The position numbers and the translations under genes are program-made. From assembly GCF_900129935.1 (NCBI RefSeq), contig NZ_FQXJ01000021.1, positions 16,155 to 80,154 on the forward strand: a DNA stretch of 64,000 bases. The letters are read 5' to 3'. Below, in pieces: positions 9,961 to 19,122 of this stretch. The DNA comes from Desulfosporosinus lacus DSM 15449 (GTDB taxonomy: Bacteria; Bacillota; Desulfitobacteriia; Desulfitobacteriales; Desulfitobacteriaceae). Position 1 is the first letter of the stretch, and each line of letters opens with the position of its first letter. Under the pieces are notes generated by a model that saw nothing but the letters and a program-made list of their open reading frames with translations, made no database searches and had not been told where the DNA came from.

Positions 9961-10492
9961 GGGTCTCCCTCCTTTCCAGGTTCTGGCGAAGCTTTTCTTT
10001 TCCTCGATGAATGTATGTCTTGACTCGACTTACAGGAACCTCCAGCACTACTGCTATTTCTTTGTACGAAAGTTCTTGATGATAACGCAAATAGAGTGCT
10101 TGAGTGTAATGTTCAGGAAGTTCATGTAAAACCTCAGATAAAAGGGTTGCCTGCTCTTTAGCCAACAATATTTCCTCTGGGCCAGGTTGATGATCAACTG
10201 TGTTTTCATCTGGAGTTATTAAAACTTCTTTACGCCTCTTACGCAAAAGATCAAGAGCCCTATTACGAGCAATGGCATATAGCCAGGCCCGAAACGGATA
10301 TTCTTTTGAGTACCGATTCAGATTTCGATAGGCTGCCAGGAAAGCATCCTGAGCGCAGTCAAAAACATCCTCTTCTGAACCAAGGATTCGGCACAAGAAA
10401 TGAATCAAGGGCTCCTGGTAACGTTGGACAAGGACAGCATATTGTTGGTGATGACCTGCTAGTACTTGCCGAATGACCTCGGCATCTTCCAT
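9929..10492 (-). CDS. ECF-type RNA polymerase sigma factor
   Basis: 187 residues: region 2 at about 15-80 (DVFDCAQDAFLAAYRNL, then FRAWLYAIARNRALD) and region 4 at about 125-175 with the helix-turn-helix LSYKEIAVVLEVPVSRVKT. Regions 1.1 and 3 are absent, which defines the ECF class. The closest familiar behaviour is that of SigW/SigM-like regulators of envelope stress. The gene heads an operon with a membrane protein and an M20 amidohydrolase and has a sigmaW-like promoter directly upstream, so autoregulation is likely. Confidence 0.92.
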   Translation of the reverse strand: MEDAEVIRQVLAGHHQQYAVLVQRYQEPLIHFLCRILGSEEDVFDCAQDAFLAAYRNLNRYSKEYPFRAWLYAIARNRALDLLRKRRKEVLITPDENTVDHQPGPEEILLAKEQATLLSEVLHELPEHYTQALYLRYHQELSYKEIAVVLEVPVSRVKTYIHRGKEKLRQNLERRETHGGEGQPAMD

Positions 10493-10548
10493 TAACTTAG
10501 GCTCCTATCCTGAGTACTTTTAAACTCGCATTATCCTCTCACTCTTAA

Positions 10549-10575
10549 TACGTTTTAATAGTCTAAAAAGTTTCA
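10549..10575 (-). promoter_or_regulatory. Predicted ECF-type (sigmaW-like) autoregulatory promoter
   Basis: Minus strand TGAAAC (10570-10575), exactly 17 nt, then CGTA (10549-10552). This is the classical TGAAAC-N16/17-CGTA form recognised by SigW-like factors. It lies 57 nt before the sigma-factor start codon. Its recognition by this sigma factor is inferred. Confidence 0.75.
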
Positions 10576-10691
10576 AGGGGATTTGCGCAAGATACTATAA
10601 CCATTTTAACCTACAACCTGTTTTATTCGCAACGAACAATTTAGAAAATACTCTATATTTAAATATCTCAATTGCAATTTTACTTCACCCC

Positions 10692-11594
10692 TTAGAAAAT
10701 TTGTTCTCCAAAAGCTGAACATATTAGCCCTACGGCTAGCTTAGCTGTTTTATTATGATTATCTAAAATCGGATTCACTTCTACGACATCCATACTTGAA
10801 ATACGTCCTGAGTCAGCCAAGAGTTCCATCGCCAGATGTGCCTCCCGATATGTAATTCCTCCTGCTACCGGCGTTCCAACACCTGGGGCCTCCTCAGGAT
10901 CAATCACATCCAAATCAAAACTGATATGAATCCCATCCGTCCCTTGTGAAGCAATATTAATCCCTTGTTTGACCACTTCCGTCATTCCTACTTGATCGAT
11001 ATCTCGCATCGTAAAAACAGTTATTTTCGACTTACGAAGCAGTTCCTTTTCTTGAGGATCCATTTCACGCGCTCCAATAATCACGGTATTTTCCTCACGC
11101 AATTTTTTCTTTGCCCCGCCAATGGACGTTAATTCCGGAGCTCCGATCCCATTAGCTACTGCCAAGGGCATACCATGAATATTACCACTTTCAGTCGTGT
11201 CAAGGGAATTATAATCACCATGTGTATCAAACCAAATTAATCCAAACGATTTTTCACTTAAGGCCAATCCTGCTAGAGTCCCAATTCCTAAACTATGGTC
11301 TCCCCCAAGGATTAAGGGGACCACCCCTTCCTTTATTGCCTCAGAGACTATGAGATGAAGACGTTCATTAATCGTAACGATTTCCTCCAGATATTTAAGA
11401 CGCTTGTCCTTGATTACACGCGTCTCAGGAACCGGAACCTCCAGATTGCCGTAATCCTCAACCTTCCAACCTAGCCCCTTTAATCTGGCATTTAAACCAG
11501 CATATCGAATAGCACTTGGACCCATGTCCACTCCACGACGATCTGCACCCAAATCAATAGGTACTCCAATAATCCTAATGACCTTTTTTTGCAT
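10692..11594 (-). CDS. rocF: Arginase
   Basis: Manganese enzyme that splits arginine into ornithine and urea. The start is placed at the ATG of [16 protein letters not shown], 10 nt after GGGAG, giving 300 residues, the family length; the frame runs upstream to 11747 without a better start. Metal motifs are GGDHS (about 97), FDTHGDYN (about 121) and SFDLDVIDP (about 224). GNIHGMPLA favours arginase over agmatinase. It is a single gene with no rocD, rocE or transport gene nearby. Arginine degradation here sits beside the arginine synthesis operon but is transcribed separately. Confidence 0.9.
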   Translation of the reverse strand: MQKKVIRIIGVPIDLGADRRGVDMGPSAIRYAGLNARLKGLGWKVEDYGNLEVPVPETRVIKDKRLKYLEEIVTINERLHLIVSEAIKEGVVPLILGGDHSLGIGTLAGLALSEKSFGLIWFDTHGDYNSLDTTESGNIHGMPLAVANGIGAPELTSIGGAKKKLREENTVIIGAREMDPQEKELLRKSKITVFTMRDIDQVGMTEVVKQGINIASQGTDGIHISFDLDVIDPEEAPGVGTPVAGGITYREAHLAMELLADSGRISSMDVVEVNPILDNHNKTAKLAVGLICSAFGEQIF

Positions 11595-11710
11595 AGCTTT
11601 ATACTCCCTGCTTTTATTCGCTACTCCGAGTGATTTTAGGCAAAGATGCCAAGCCCCTTGGTTCAAAATATTGCCTAATTTCTCGATACATATTAATGTT
11701 CCCCAAAAAG

Positions 11711-11737
11711 AAAAAAGCTTGCAAATAATTTGCAAGC
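11711..11737 (-). terminator. Terminator-type hairpin upstream of arginase
   Basis: Minus strand GCTTGCAAA, TTA loop, TTTGCAAGC (11717-11737) followed by TTTTTT. It lies 117 nt before the arginase start. It could end transcription from the cell-wall genes upstream or, if an arginase transcript starts above it, act as a leader attenuator. No promoter was identified between it and the foldback element. Confidence 0.85.
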
Positions 11738-11862
11738 ATATATTCAATTCAAAATCACGCCCACCCCGGCTTGCACACCTTTACACAAGACCCAAGGTGC
11801 ACATAAAATGTGCCTTCTCCTAAGCAACGCTCCTCGTACCTCGTACCAAGACCCAAGACACA

Positions 11863-12305
11863 GTGTGACACGAGCGCGACGTCTTTACGTAAGCAGAATA
11901 GCAAACTTCCGTTTATGCTCCCGGCCCCAGACGCGGCCAGTGTACAGGGTCCCCTCCCGCCATCCTGCAAGAAGGCTAATCCGTGCGAAAACAGTGTTTT
12001 CGTGGGTTCCGGGGACACTTGGCCATCCATGGCCTGAGGACGACGGCACAGGACGTGCCTAGTGCAGGGTGCGCCATGGATGGCATAGCACACTGCCGGA
12101 TCATCTGGCACGATAGTCTCCAGTGGAGAGTATCGCCGAAGCCGTGATCCCCAAAGGAATACATACCGGCGTAGGATAGATTATCGCCGTAGGCGGGTTC
12201 TTTAAAATGATACTATCGCCGAAGGATGAACCCCGCTCCCCTAAGCCAGGAGAGCTTAAACGGTTAGTTTGCTCTGCGTCGTAAGCACCGAGCGCTGTGT
12301 CACAC
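11863..12305. mobile_element. 443-bp foldback / MITE-like element with about 58-bp imperfect terminal inverted repeats
   Basis: The left end (11863-11920) begins GTGTGACAC and the right end (12248-12305) finishes GTGTCACAC. Reverse-complementing the right end and aligning it to the left gives shared blocks in the same order: GTGTGACAC, AGCGC, TTACG, GCAGA, GCAAACT, CCGTTTA, GCTC. Inside are a 12-bp inverted pair GCCATCCATGGC (near 12023) and GCCATGGATGGC (near 12074), three copies of ATCGCCG(A/T)AG (near 12132, 12183 and 12215), and a 58-bp block shared with the argD-carA repeat. No transposase. Short ORFs crossing it have no protein-like composition. A target-site duplication was not evident. 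The rest of the 11595-12312 gap shows only the terminator hairpin. Confidence 0.7.
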
Positions 12306-12312
12306 AAGTCCC

Positions 12313-12747
12313 CTACTTTAGCAACCTAAAAATCACTTCTTCCTCACTAAGACCTACTGACAATTTAAAAGTTCCTGCTCTAAACCGCCGCTCTGCTCTC
12401 ATTTGACGAGTAAACGCTAAGAAAGCCTCTTTATCCTTAATTAATTCCTGAGCAAACAACAAATCAGCTATTTGTTCAGCACTGGCTCCCTTCGGAATAA
12501 CAAAATCCCGATCAATTTGGGGTGAAACTTGGGGATCAGGCGGCAGACTTTCTTTTTGATCAGATTCGATGGGCTGAACAGGCGGCGGAGAATCAGGTTC
12601 TTTTGTCGATTCATTTTTTGGAAGCGCTGTTTGTGGATTTAATTGAACATCTGAGGGCTTCTGCTGTGGAGAGAAGAGCAGAGTCAACATAGCACTCAAA
12701 ATTAGCCCTGAACCTAACCCAAGCCAAAAGGATCGTGTCACTTTCAA
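12313..12747 (-). CDS. Short MltG/YceG-like membrane-anchored protein lacking the catalytic domain
   Basis: 144 residues: a membrane anchor at about 7-25, a Pro/Glu/Ser-rich linker to about residue 80, and a C-terminal block FVIPKGASAEQIADLL...FRAGTFKLSVGLSEEEVI. That block resembles the LysM-like N-terminal region of the endolytic transglycosylase MltG. The catalytic YceG domain that should follow is missing, and the frame stops cleanly. Such short forms occur in sporulating Clostridia; a role in peptidoglycan binding is inferred. The start overlaps the gene upstream by 4 nt (ATGA type). Confidence 0.7.
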   Translation of the reverse strand: MKVTRSFWLGLGSGLILSAMLTLLFSPQQKPSDVQLNPQTALPKNESTKEPDSPPPVQPIESDQKESLPPDPQVSPQIDRDFVIPKGASAEQIADLLFAQELIKDKEAFLAFTRQMRAERRFRAGTFKLSVGLSEEEVIFRLLK

Positions 12748-13253
12748 CTGTTCTTACCTCCATCTGGTTGCATTCGCAATACCATCCTTACCGCATCTTG
12801 GCTTAAAAACAAACGTTGGGCAATTTCCGGTATACGTTGCCCATTTGCGGCGAGTTCCAATACTTCTTGGTATTTTGGTGAGAGATGGGGGTGGGGTTCA
12901 ACTTCACTTTGCATTATCTCTTTTTGCGTTTTAAACAAACTAAAATCATAAGTTTCTTTGGCTTGGATTTCTCCAGCTTCAAGTTCCTCAGGGCTAGGTT
13001 CCTCCGCATTGGTTTCTTTTTCTATAGATATAATTTTTCTGTTTTCAACTTCTTGAATATCTTTCACTCTAGCTTCTAACAGTTTACTTTCGAGCTCATA
13101 AACCTGATCTTGGACCCGAATAACTTCTCTCTTCAAATACGCTAACCCTTTCAAGGCTGTCAAGGCTTCTTCGTTGGGTGGATTCTGCCAACGCCAACCC
13201 AAAAATAAGAAACAAACTCCTAGAAGAAATAATATAATGGGCAGAATGTCCAC
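12744..13253 (-). CDS. Membrane-anchored coiled-coil protein with C-terminal HTH-like segment
   Basis: 169 residues from a GTG with GGGAG upstream. One N-terminal membrane helix (about 3-20) is followed by a charged, probably coiled-coil region (about 30-85), an acidic linker, and a C-terminal segment HLSPKYQEVLELAANGQRIPEIAQRLFLSQDAV that looks like a LuxR/sigma4-type helix-turn-helix. I do not recognise a characterised family. It is translationally coupled to the MltG-like gene and lies just after cwlD, suggesting a cell-envelope or sporulation context. Confidence 0.65.
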   Translation of the reverse strand: MDILPIILFLLGVCFLFLGWRWQNPPNEEALTALKGLAYLKREVIRVQDQVYELESKLLEARVKDIQEVENRKIISIEKETNAEEPSPEELEAGEIQAKETYDFSLFKTQKEIMQSEVEPHPHLSPKYQEVLELAANGQRIPEIAQRLFLSQDAVRMVLRMQPDGGKNS

Positions 13254-13356
13254 AAATACTCCCTACTTTCACAGATATCTTTATTTTAATTAGACATTCG
13301 CGAAAAGAAAATAGTTTCCCTGCAAAAACTAATATTATTCAACGAAATTCTCTAAT

Positions 13357-14088
13357 TTATCTGGAACCTTTATTACCAGCTTGTTTACTAAAATAAGTAC
13401 TTACACCTTGAAAAATTGCAATTGCTAACCTTTGTTGATATTCGGGAGTGGTCAACAACTGTTCTTCTTGAAGGTTTGAAAGAAATCCTAGTTCGACAGT
13501 CACGGCTGCCTGATTTGCCTTCTTTAAGACGTAAATATCTTGATTTCCTTTAGCAACTCTTTTGGTATCTGTCATACTGTTTAGCTCTTGCTGAATCGAT
13601 TGAGCTAAGAGCTTTCCTTCCGGAGAATCTGAATGATAAAATGTTTGTGCCCCTGTGAGTTTCGCATCAGGAAAACTATTGGCATGAATACTTAAATATA
13701 CTTCAGCTTTAGAGTCCATCGCCAATTGAATGCGTTGGGCTAAATCCTCTCTCTTCCGCCTCAAAAGCCCTTGAGAATTACCTAGGTCTCGGTCATCTTC
13801 GCGAACCATAATTGTCTTAGCTCCACTTTGCTGAACCAACGCTTGCAAGCGTTTGGACACAGCCAAGGTAATATCTTTTTCTAATACTTTGCTTATTCCA
13901 ACGGCACCGGGATCCACACCTCCGTGACCGGCGTCAATTACCATGACTCGATCTCCCAAGGTCCAGCTCCATATTTCTTTATCCTGTCCACTAAATCCAG
14001 CTACCATAGCTAACGTCAAAAAAAGTGTAAGCACAATTCCTAAAAATATCTTGCGGCGTTTCACACTTATAACCCAAATCGGTTTCAT
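13357..14088 (-). CDS. cwlD: N-acetylmuramoyl-L-alanine amidase CwlD (spore cortex)
   Basis: Amidase_3 enzyme. In Bacillus, CwlD with PdaA makes muramic-delta-lactam in the spore cortex, needed for germination. It has 243 residues: an N-terminal membrane/signal segment (about 14-32), then the catalytic domain with zinc ligands His55 (DAGHGGVDPG), Glu70 and His135 (SIHANS), and the catalytic Glu in VELGFLSN near residue 200. A single-domain amidase without SH3 or SPOR domains fits CwlD rather than a vegetative autolysin. It supports a spore-forming host. Confidence 0.88.
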   Translation of the reverse strand: MKPIWVISVKRRKIFLGIVLTLFLTLAMVAGFSGQDKEIWSWTLGDRVMVIDAGHGGVDPGAVGISKVLEKDITLAVSKRLQALVQQSGAKTIMVREDDRDLGNSQGLLRRKREDLAQRIQLAMDSKAEVYLSIHANSFPDAKLTGAQTFYHSDSPEGKLLAQSIQQELNSMTDTKRVAKGNQDIYVLKKANQAAVTVELGFLSNLQEEQLLTTPEYQQRLAIAIFQGVSTYFSKQAGNKGSR

Positions 14089-14310
14089 TCCTATCCCTCC
14101 CCTAGTCTATTCCGTCTTACCTTATGGGGGAGACCTCCAGAATATTCGTTTGGCTTGTCACAAAAAGTTTTACTAACCCAGTTCAAACTATTATCTTTTC
14201 GGATAATGAACATTCACCTGACAATATAGGACCCTTTCTCTAACATTTAAGTATCCAATTTACAAGTGAAAGGATAACTCTATTGTGAGCAAATATATGT
14301 TTCCTAATAC

Positions 14311-14338
14311 AAAAAGGAAGGGATAAATCCCTTCCTTT
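14311..14338 (-). terminator. Terminator after rpsI
   Basis: An 11-bp perfect stem (14313-14323 with 14328-14338) with a 4-nt loop, followed on the minus strand by a short T run. It lies 14 nt beyond the rpsI stop codon and ends the rplM-rpsI transcript. Confidence 0.9.
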
Positions 14339-14351
14339 GAATTGCACTGTA

Positions 14352-14747
14352 TTAACGTTTCGAAAATTGTGGAGCTTTACGAGCTTTCTTCAAGCCGTAT
14401 TTGCGACGCTCTTTCATACGTGGGTCACGTGTAAGAAAGCCAGCTCTCTTAAGACTTGGACGGAGACTAATATCTGCCTTTAACAAAGCACGAGCAATTC
14501 CTAAACGAATCGCACCAGCTTGGCCAGTAGTTCCCCCCCCATGAGCGAGAGCAATAACATCATATTTAGCAAGTGTATCTGTAATATTAAATGGTTGTTG
14601 AACAATCATTTCCAGAGTTTTCTTACCAAAATACTCCGCTAATTCACGCTTATTAATGATGAATTTTCCTTCACCGGGAATAAGACGAACACGAGCAATT
14701 GCATTTTTGCGTCGTCCAGTCGCTGCGTATTGTAATTGAGTTGCCAT
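14352..14747 (-). CDS. rpsI: 30S ribosomal protein S9
   Basis: 131 residues, full length. The N-terminus [16 protein letters not shown] and the basic tail [12 protein letters not shown], which in S9 reaches the P-site tRNA, are both diagnostic. It follows rplM by 17 nt, the standard L13-S9 pair. Confidence 0.98.
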   Translation of the reverse strand: MATQLQYAATGRRKNAIARVRLIPGEGKFIINKRELAEYFGKKTLEMIVQQPFNITDTLAKYDVIALAHGGGTTGQAGAIRLGIARALLKADISLRPSLKRAGFLTRDPRMKERRKYGLKKARKAPQFSKR

Positions 14748-14764
14748 GTTTTACTTCCTCCTTC

Positions 14765-15196
14765 CTACTGAATTGTCCAGATTTCAGGTTGTTGAGCTTG
14801 ATGGGGGTGTGTATCTCCCTTGTACACTTTTAACTTAGTGTACATTTGGGCGCCCAACTTGTTATGAGGAAGCATTCCCTTCACAGCATGTTCCATAGCT
14901 CGTTCTGGCATGATTTGCATTAACTTTTTGTAAGGAACTTCTTTTAACCCGCCAGGATATCCTGAGTGACGACGATACATTTTATCGTTTAGTTTGTTAC
15001 CTGTTAAGACTAATTTTGCAGCATTAATAATAATGACATGGTCCCCCGTGTCAACATTAGGGGTGAATGTCGGTTTATGTTTACCTCTCAGGAGACGTGC
15101 TGCTTCAGTAGCAATACGACCCAAGGGGATTCCCTCAGCGTCAATAATATACCATTTACGCTCCTGTTCTTGTGCTTTCGCAAAAAACGTGGACAT
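14765..15196 (-). CDS. rplM: 50S ribosomal protein L13
   Basis: 143 residues: [27 protein letters not shown] at the N-terminus, the conserved GDHVIIINA, and [14 protein letters not shown] in the C-terminal half. First gene of the pair with rpsI; it has its own promoter and a structured leader rather than simple read-through from truA. Confidence 0.98.
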   Translation of the reverse strand: MSTFFAKAQEQERKWYIIDAEGIPLGRIATEAARLLRGKHKPTFTPNVDTGDHVIIINAAKLVLTGNKLNDKMYRRHSGYPGGLKEVPYKKLMQIMPERAMEHAVKGMLPHNKLGAQMYTKLKVYKGDTHPHQAQQPEIWTIQ

Positions 15197-15346
15197 GACT
15201 TTCCCTCCAATTTAGAAGTTTTGCTGTTTTTCCTCACTCGCATGGGGCTCAATCATGCTTGCGTATGCCAAGGGCATGGGGCTCAATCATATCCAAGGCA
15301 TAAAAACTCATATTGATATTCTATTTAAAATTGAACCTAATGTCAA
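15197..15346 (-). promoter_or_regulatory. rplM promoter and leader with duplicated block (candidate L13 leader)
   Basis: Promoter: TTGACA (15341-15346), 17 nt, TAGAAT (15318-15323). The leader of about 115 nt contains ATGATTGAGCCCCATGC twice (15240-15256 and 15278-15294 on the plus strand), each next to a GGCATA/TATGCC segment able to pair. This is the position of the L13 autoregulatory leader known in low-GC Gram-positives. I could not match it to that family's consensus by eye. Confidence 0.7.
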
Positions 15347-15349
15347 GCT

Positions 15350-16135
15350 TTATTTAAAAAGCTCTTTAAAGACCTCAAATGGGCTTTCATCCGTATAATT
15401 TACATGGACTAATGTTAAGCCGTGCGCAGGTGCAATCATGCGAGCGCGCTTCCGATCATGACTGGCAATGATTTCGGGAATCTCTCCAGGGAGAGTACGT
15501 CCCTTACCTACCTCCATAAGTGTTCCGACAATAATACGGACCATGTGGTATAGAAACCCATCTCCCACGCAGGATACTCTAATTAATCGGTTGTCCTCTT
15601 CTCTTACTTGACACCTATAAATCGTTCGTTCAAACCTCTTACTATCACCACCTGCAGCTGCAAAGGTTTTGAAATTATGTCGTCCTTCCAGAAAGGCAGC
15701 CGCTTGTTGCATGAAGTCAGTATTTAAGGGTATGGGCATATGGGATGCATAAAGACGCTTAAATATATCCGGTACACGCTTATTATCAATCAGATAATCA
15801 TAGCGCTTCCATTTTGCTGACCATCGGGCATTAAACTCGTCCGCAACACACTCCGCCTCGAGTATGCGAATGTCCCTTGGAAGCAGACTGTTAAATGCCT
15901 TAGGGATTTTTTCCTCGGGAATTCTAGCGGCTGTCATGAAATTTACAATTTGACCGGAGGCGTGCACCCCCGCATCCGTCCGACCTGCCATAGCTAGAGT
16001 TATCTTTTCCTCGATGAGTCTCGCCCATACAGATTCCAAGGTTCCCTGAACTGTGGGCCCATGGGCTTCATCCTGTCGTTGGAATCCATGATAGTTTGTT
16101 CCGTCATAGGCTAGTTTTAGACGAATGTTTCGCAT
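15350..16135 (-). CDS. truA: tRNA pseudouridine(38-40) synthase TruA
   Basis: Isomerises uridines 38-40 in tRNA anticodon arms. The catalytic aspartate is in AGRTDAGVHA (near residue 55). RYDYLI and the C-terminal FLYHMVRIIVGTLMEVG are typical. GGAGG lies only 2 nt before an ATG at 16144 but 11 nt before the ATG at 16135, so I start at MRNIRLKLAYDGT (261 residues). Follows rplQ after about 90 nt. Confidence 0.95.
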   Translation of the reverse strand: MRNIRLKLAYDGTNYHGFQRQDEAHGPTVQGTLESVWARLIEEKITLAMAGRTDAGVHASGQIVNFMTAARIPEEKIPKAFNSLLPRDIRILEAECVADEFNARWSAKWKRYDYLIDNKRVPDIFKRLYASHMPIPLNTDFMQQAAAFLEGRHNFKTFAAAGGDSKRFERTIYRCQVREEDNRLIRVSCVGDGFLYHMVRIIVGTLMEVGKGRTLPGEIPEIIASHDRKRARMIAPAHGLTLVHVNYTDESPFEVFKELFK

Positions 16136-16224
16136 GATAAGCATAGCCTCCGCTACATACTAAGGTGTACCACAAAGGCTGGGAATGCTTAACCTTGTAA
16201 GCAACCCAGCCCTTAAGTACCGCA

Positions 16225-16563
16225 TTATACGAGTTCGATGATTACCATTGTGGCAGCATCTCCTCGACGTAAGCCGAGTCTCATGATCCGAGTATAGCCG
16301 CCTTGACGGTCAGCATATTTCGGCGCGATAGTATCAAATAACTTCGTAACAACATCTTCATCCATTAGATAAGCCATTGTTAAACGACGGGCAGCCAAAT
16401 CTCCTTGCTTGCCAAGTGATATCATCTTTTCAGCAATAGCATTCAGTTCCTTGGCGCGTGCTTCTGTCGTTTGAATACGCTCATGTCTTAACAGGGAAGT
16501 GACAATGTTACGCAACATTGCCCCGCGATGACCAGTGTTTTTTCCTAACTTGCGGTAAGCCAA
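16225..16563 (-). CDS. rplQ: 50S ribosomal protein L17
   Basis: 112 residues, beginning [19 protein letters not shown], the family signature, and ending [14 protein letters not shown]. Last gene of the alpha operon, 26 nt after rpoA. Confidence 0.98.
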   Translation of the reverse strand: MAYRKLGKNTGHRGAMLRNIVTSLLRHERIQTTEARAKELNAIAEKMISLGKQGDLAARRLTMAYLMDEDVVTKLFDTIAPKYADRQGGYTRIMRLGLRRGDAATMVIIELV

Positions 16564-16589
16564 TTACATTCCCCTCCTTTTGCACCGAA

Positions 16590-17537
16590 TTAGTCTTCAG
16601 CAGGCCGGAAAGATAAACCTAAGTCCTTAAGTTTAAATTCCACTTCTTCTAAAGACTTGCGACCAAGGTTACGTACTTTAATCATGTCTTCTTCCGTTTT
16701 TTGGGTCAACTCTTCAACAGAGTTAATCCCTGCCCGTTTCAGGCAGTTGTAAGAACGAACAGACAGATCTAATTCCTCAATCGTCATCTCGAGGATTTTA
16801 TCTTTGGCTTCCTCTTCTTTTTCCACCAAAACCTCAATACTATTGAGTTTATCAGTGAGTCCCATGAAAAGGCGCAGATGATCACTTAGGATTTTGGCTG
16901 CCGAACTGGTAGCTTCTTCCGGTGAAATACTGCCATTAGACCATGCTTCAAGGGTTAACTTGTCATAGTCTGTGATCTGACCAACCCGGGTATCCTCTAC
17001 CGTGTAGTTGACCTTGTAAATCGGGGCAAAGATGGAGTCAATGGGGATAACTCCGATGACATGATCTGGCTTCTTGTTTTTGTCAGCAGGAACGTAGCCA
17101 CGGCCGCGTTCTACCGTCATTTCCATAAATAGCCGACCATCTTTATCTAATGTCGCAATCTTCAAGTCATTGTTTAAAATCTCAATATCTGGGTCAGTTA
17201 TAATATCTCCTGCCAAGACAACCCCTTCACCCTGGGCTTCAATACGTATAACCCTAGACTCATCCGTATAGCCCTTCAGAGCAAGAGACTTCAAATTGAG
17301 AATAATGTCTGTAACGTCTTCCAAAACACCCGGAATCGTTGAGAACTCGTGTAGTACTCCTTCGATTTTGACTGATGTTACCGCTGATCCCTCGAGAGAG
17401 GACAGGAGAATCCGCCTTAAAGAATTTCCTAAGGTGATCCCATATCCTCGCTCAAGAGGTTCAACAATGAATTTTGCATAGGAGTTATCTTCAGAACGCT
17501 CGATACACTCGATTCTGGGCTTCTCGATTTCTAACAT
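16590..17537 (-). CDS. rpoA: RNA polymerase alpha subunit
   Basis: 315 residues: N-terminal assembly domain (about 1-230; [19 protein letters not shown] holds the dimer interface), a linker, and the alpha-CTD (about 245-315; [17 protein letters not shown] and [10 protein letters not shown]) that binds UP elements and activators. The start is set at [12 protein letters not shown] with AAGGTG upstream; the open frame to 17588 adds 17 residues not typical of RpoA. Confidence 0.98.
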   Translation of the reverse strand: MLEIEKPRIECIERSEDNSYAKFIVEPLERGYGITLGNSLRRILLSSLEGSAVTSVKIEGVLHEFSTIPGVLEDVTDIILNLKSLALKGYTDESRVIRIEAQGEGVVLAGDIITDPDIEILNNDLKIATLDKDGRLFMEMTVERGRGYVPADKNKKPDHVIGVIPIDSIFAPIYKVNYTVEDTRVGQITDYDKLTLEAWSNGSISPEEATSSAAKILSDHLRLFMGLTDKLNSIEVLVEKEEEAKDKILEMTIEELDLSVRSYNCLKRAGINSVEELTQKTEEDMIKVRNLGRKSLEEVEFKLKDLGLSFRPAED

Positions 17538-17606
17538 CGGAATGCACCTTCTTTCTCGAGAACTTGATATACAAACCATCCGACCCAAATGGGTTGAACG
17601 TCAACA

Positions 17607-18236
17607 TTAACGGGAGTATTTCTCCACGATGAGGTGTTCTTGGATAGGCAGTTGAATATCTTCACGAGTAGGCAGTGCAACTACAGTTCCAGCAGCAGTA
17701 TTGGCATCCAAGCTCAACCAACCGGGAACCGAACGCGTACCCAGGTTTTCGAGGAGTTGTTTCATACGTGGCGAGCTCTTACTGCCTTCTTTGACAGCAA
17801 TGACTTCACCAGCACGTACCGAATAGGAAGCGATATCAACTTTTTTACCATTTACGGTAAAATGACCGTGATTAACGAGTTGACGAGCTTCTGGGCGCGA
17901 TGATGCAAAACCCAAATGGAAAACGACATTATCAAGTCGACGTTCCAGCAGAACCAACAAGTTTTCACCGGTTACCCCTTTACGACGGGCAGCCTCGTCA
18001 AAATAACTACGGAATTGTTTTTCCATGACGCCGTACATGCGGCGTGCTTTTTGTTTTTCTCGCAACTGAAGACCATACTCAGTGGGCTTCTTTGCACGGG
18101 CTTGGCCGTGTTGGCCAGGAGCGTAAGCACGACGGTCGATCGCGCACTTACCAGTATAACAACGTTCTCCTTTAAGGAATAACTTCATTCCTTCACGACG
18201 ACATAAGCGACAGACTGGTCCAGTATATCTAGCCAT
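17607..18236 (-). CDS. rpsD: 30S ribosomal protein S4
   Basis: 209 residues from [16 protein letters not shown] with AGGAGGTG upstream; the frame runs open to 18284 but overlaps rpsK there. The N-terminal Cys-X2-Cys (CRLC) and a later cysteine mark the zinc-type S4. The S4 RNA-binding domain is [26 protein letters not shown]. Primary 16S binder, between rpsK and rpoA. Confidence 0.97.
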   Translation of the reverse strand: MARYTGPVCRLCRREGMKLFLKGERCYTGKCAIDRRAYAPGQHGQARAKKPTEYGLQLREKQKARRMYGVMEKQFRSYFDEAARRKGVTGENLLVLLERRLDNVVFHLGFASSRPEARQLVNHGHFTVNGKKVDIASYSVRAGEVIAVKEGSKSSPRMKQLLENLGTRSVPGWLSLDANTAAGTVVALPTREDIQLPIQEHLIVEKYSR

Positions 18237-18249
18237 GATTACACACCTC

Positions 18250-18639
18250 CTATACCCTTCTGCGTTTCGGTGGCCGACAGCCATTGTGTGGAATCGGTGT
18301 CACGTCTTTAATTAAATTAACTTCTAAACCTGCAGCTTGCAGGGCTCGAATAGCAGCTTCTCGTCCAGCTCCAGGTCCTTTTACATAGCATTCAACATCT
18401 TTTAAGCCATGTTCCATTGCAACTTTAGCACAGGTTTCGGCAGCCATTTGGGCTGCAAAAGGTGTACTCTTACGAGAACCCTTAAATCCAAGAGAACCTG
18501 CACTGGACCAGGAGAGTGCGTTCCCGCTGGTATCCGTAATGGTCACCATGGTATTGTTGAAAGTAGATTTGATATGAGCAATTCCACTTTCAATATTCTT
18601 GCGTTCCCGGCGTTTTGTCCGGACAACTTTACGTGCCAT
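18250..18639 (-). CDS. rpsK: 30S ribosomal protein S11
   Basis: 129 residues: [35 protein letters not shown] and the C-terminal [18 protein letters not shown] are all S11 signatures. Platform protein near the mRNA exit. 13 nt before rpsD. Confidence 0.98.
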   Translation of the reverse strand: MARKVVRTKRRERKNIESGIAHIKSTFNNTMVTITDTSGNALSWSSAGSLGFKGSRKSTPFAAQMAAETCAKVAMEHGLKDVECYVKGPGAGREAAIRALQAAGLEVNLIKDVTPIPHNGCRPPKRRRV

Positions 18640-18657
18640 CTCGGTTATCCCCCCTTA

Positions 18658-19029
18658 TTACTTTTTACGTTTTGCTCCAACAGTCTTAGCCGGACCCTTA
18701 CGGGTTCGGGCATTGGTTTTCGTGCGTTGCCCCCGAACCGGAAGTCCGCGACGATGGCGCAGCCCGCGATAAGAACCAATTTCCATAAGACGTTTGATAT
18801 TGAGGGAAACTTCGCGACGCAAGTCGCCTTCAATTTTAATCTCTTTATCAATAAATTCCCGAAGCTTGCTGACTTCATCTTCTGACAAGTCACGCACTCG
18901 GACATCCGGGCTTACACCCGTTTTAGCGAGAATCTTATGTGAAGTTGGTAGCCCTATCCCAAAAATATAGGTCAAAGCTATCTCTAAACGTTTCTCGCGC
19001 GGTAAGTCAACTCCAGCGATACGTGCCAT
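18658..19029 (-). CDS. rpsM: 30S ribosomal protein S13
   Basis: 123 residues: [26 protein letters not shown], the helix-two-turn-helix region around residues 15-50, [16 protein letters not shown], and a basic tail that contacts P-site tRNA. Begins the alpha operon after rpmJ. Confidence 0.98.
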   Translation of the reverse strand: MARIAGVDLPREKRLEIALTYIFGIGLPTSHKILAKTGVSPDVRVRDLSEDEVSKLREFIDKEIKIEGDLRREVSLNIKRLMEIGSYRGLRHRRGLPVRGQRTKTNARTRKGPAKTVGAKRKK

Positions 19030-19122
19030 CTAAAATTTACACCTCCACTATTTCAGTTCTGGAAACAATATAAAATCGGTGCATTGGAGATTTTCTCCAA
19101 TCAGCCGCGCAACCGAAACTTT

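Noticed and set aside
11755..12164. Several overlapping ORFs of 60-118 residues on both strands in the arginase-MltG gap
   Set aside because: They lie in a GC-rich noncoding foldback element, have odd composition rich in Cys, Arg and Pro, overlap one another in many frames and lack ribosome sites.
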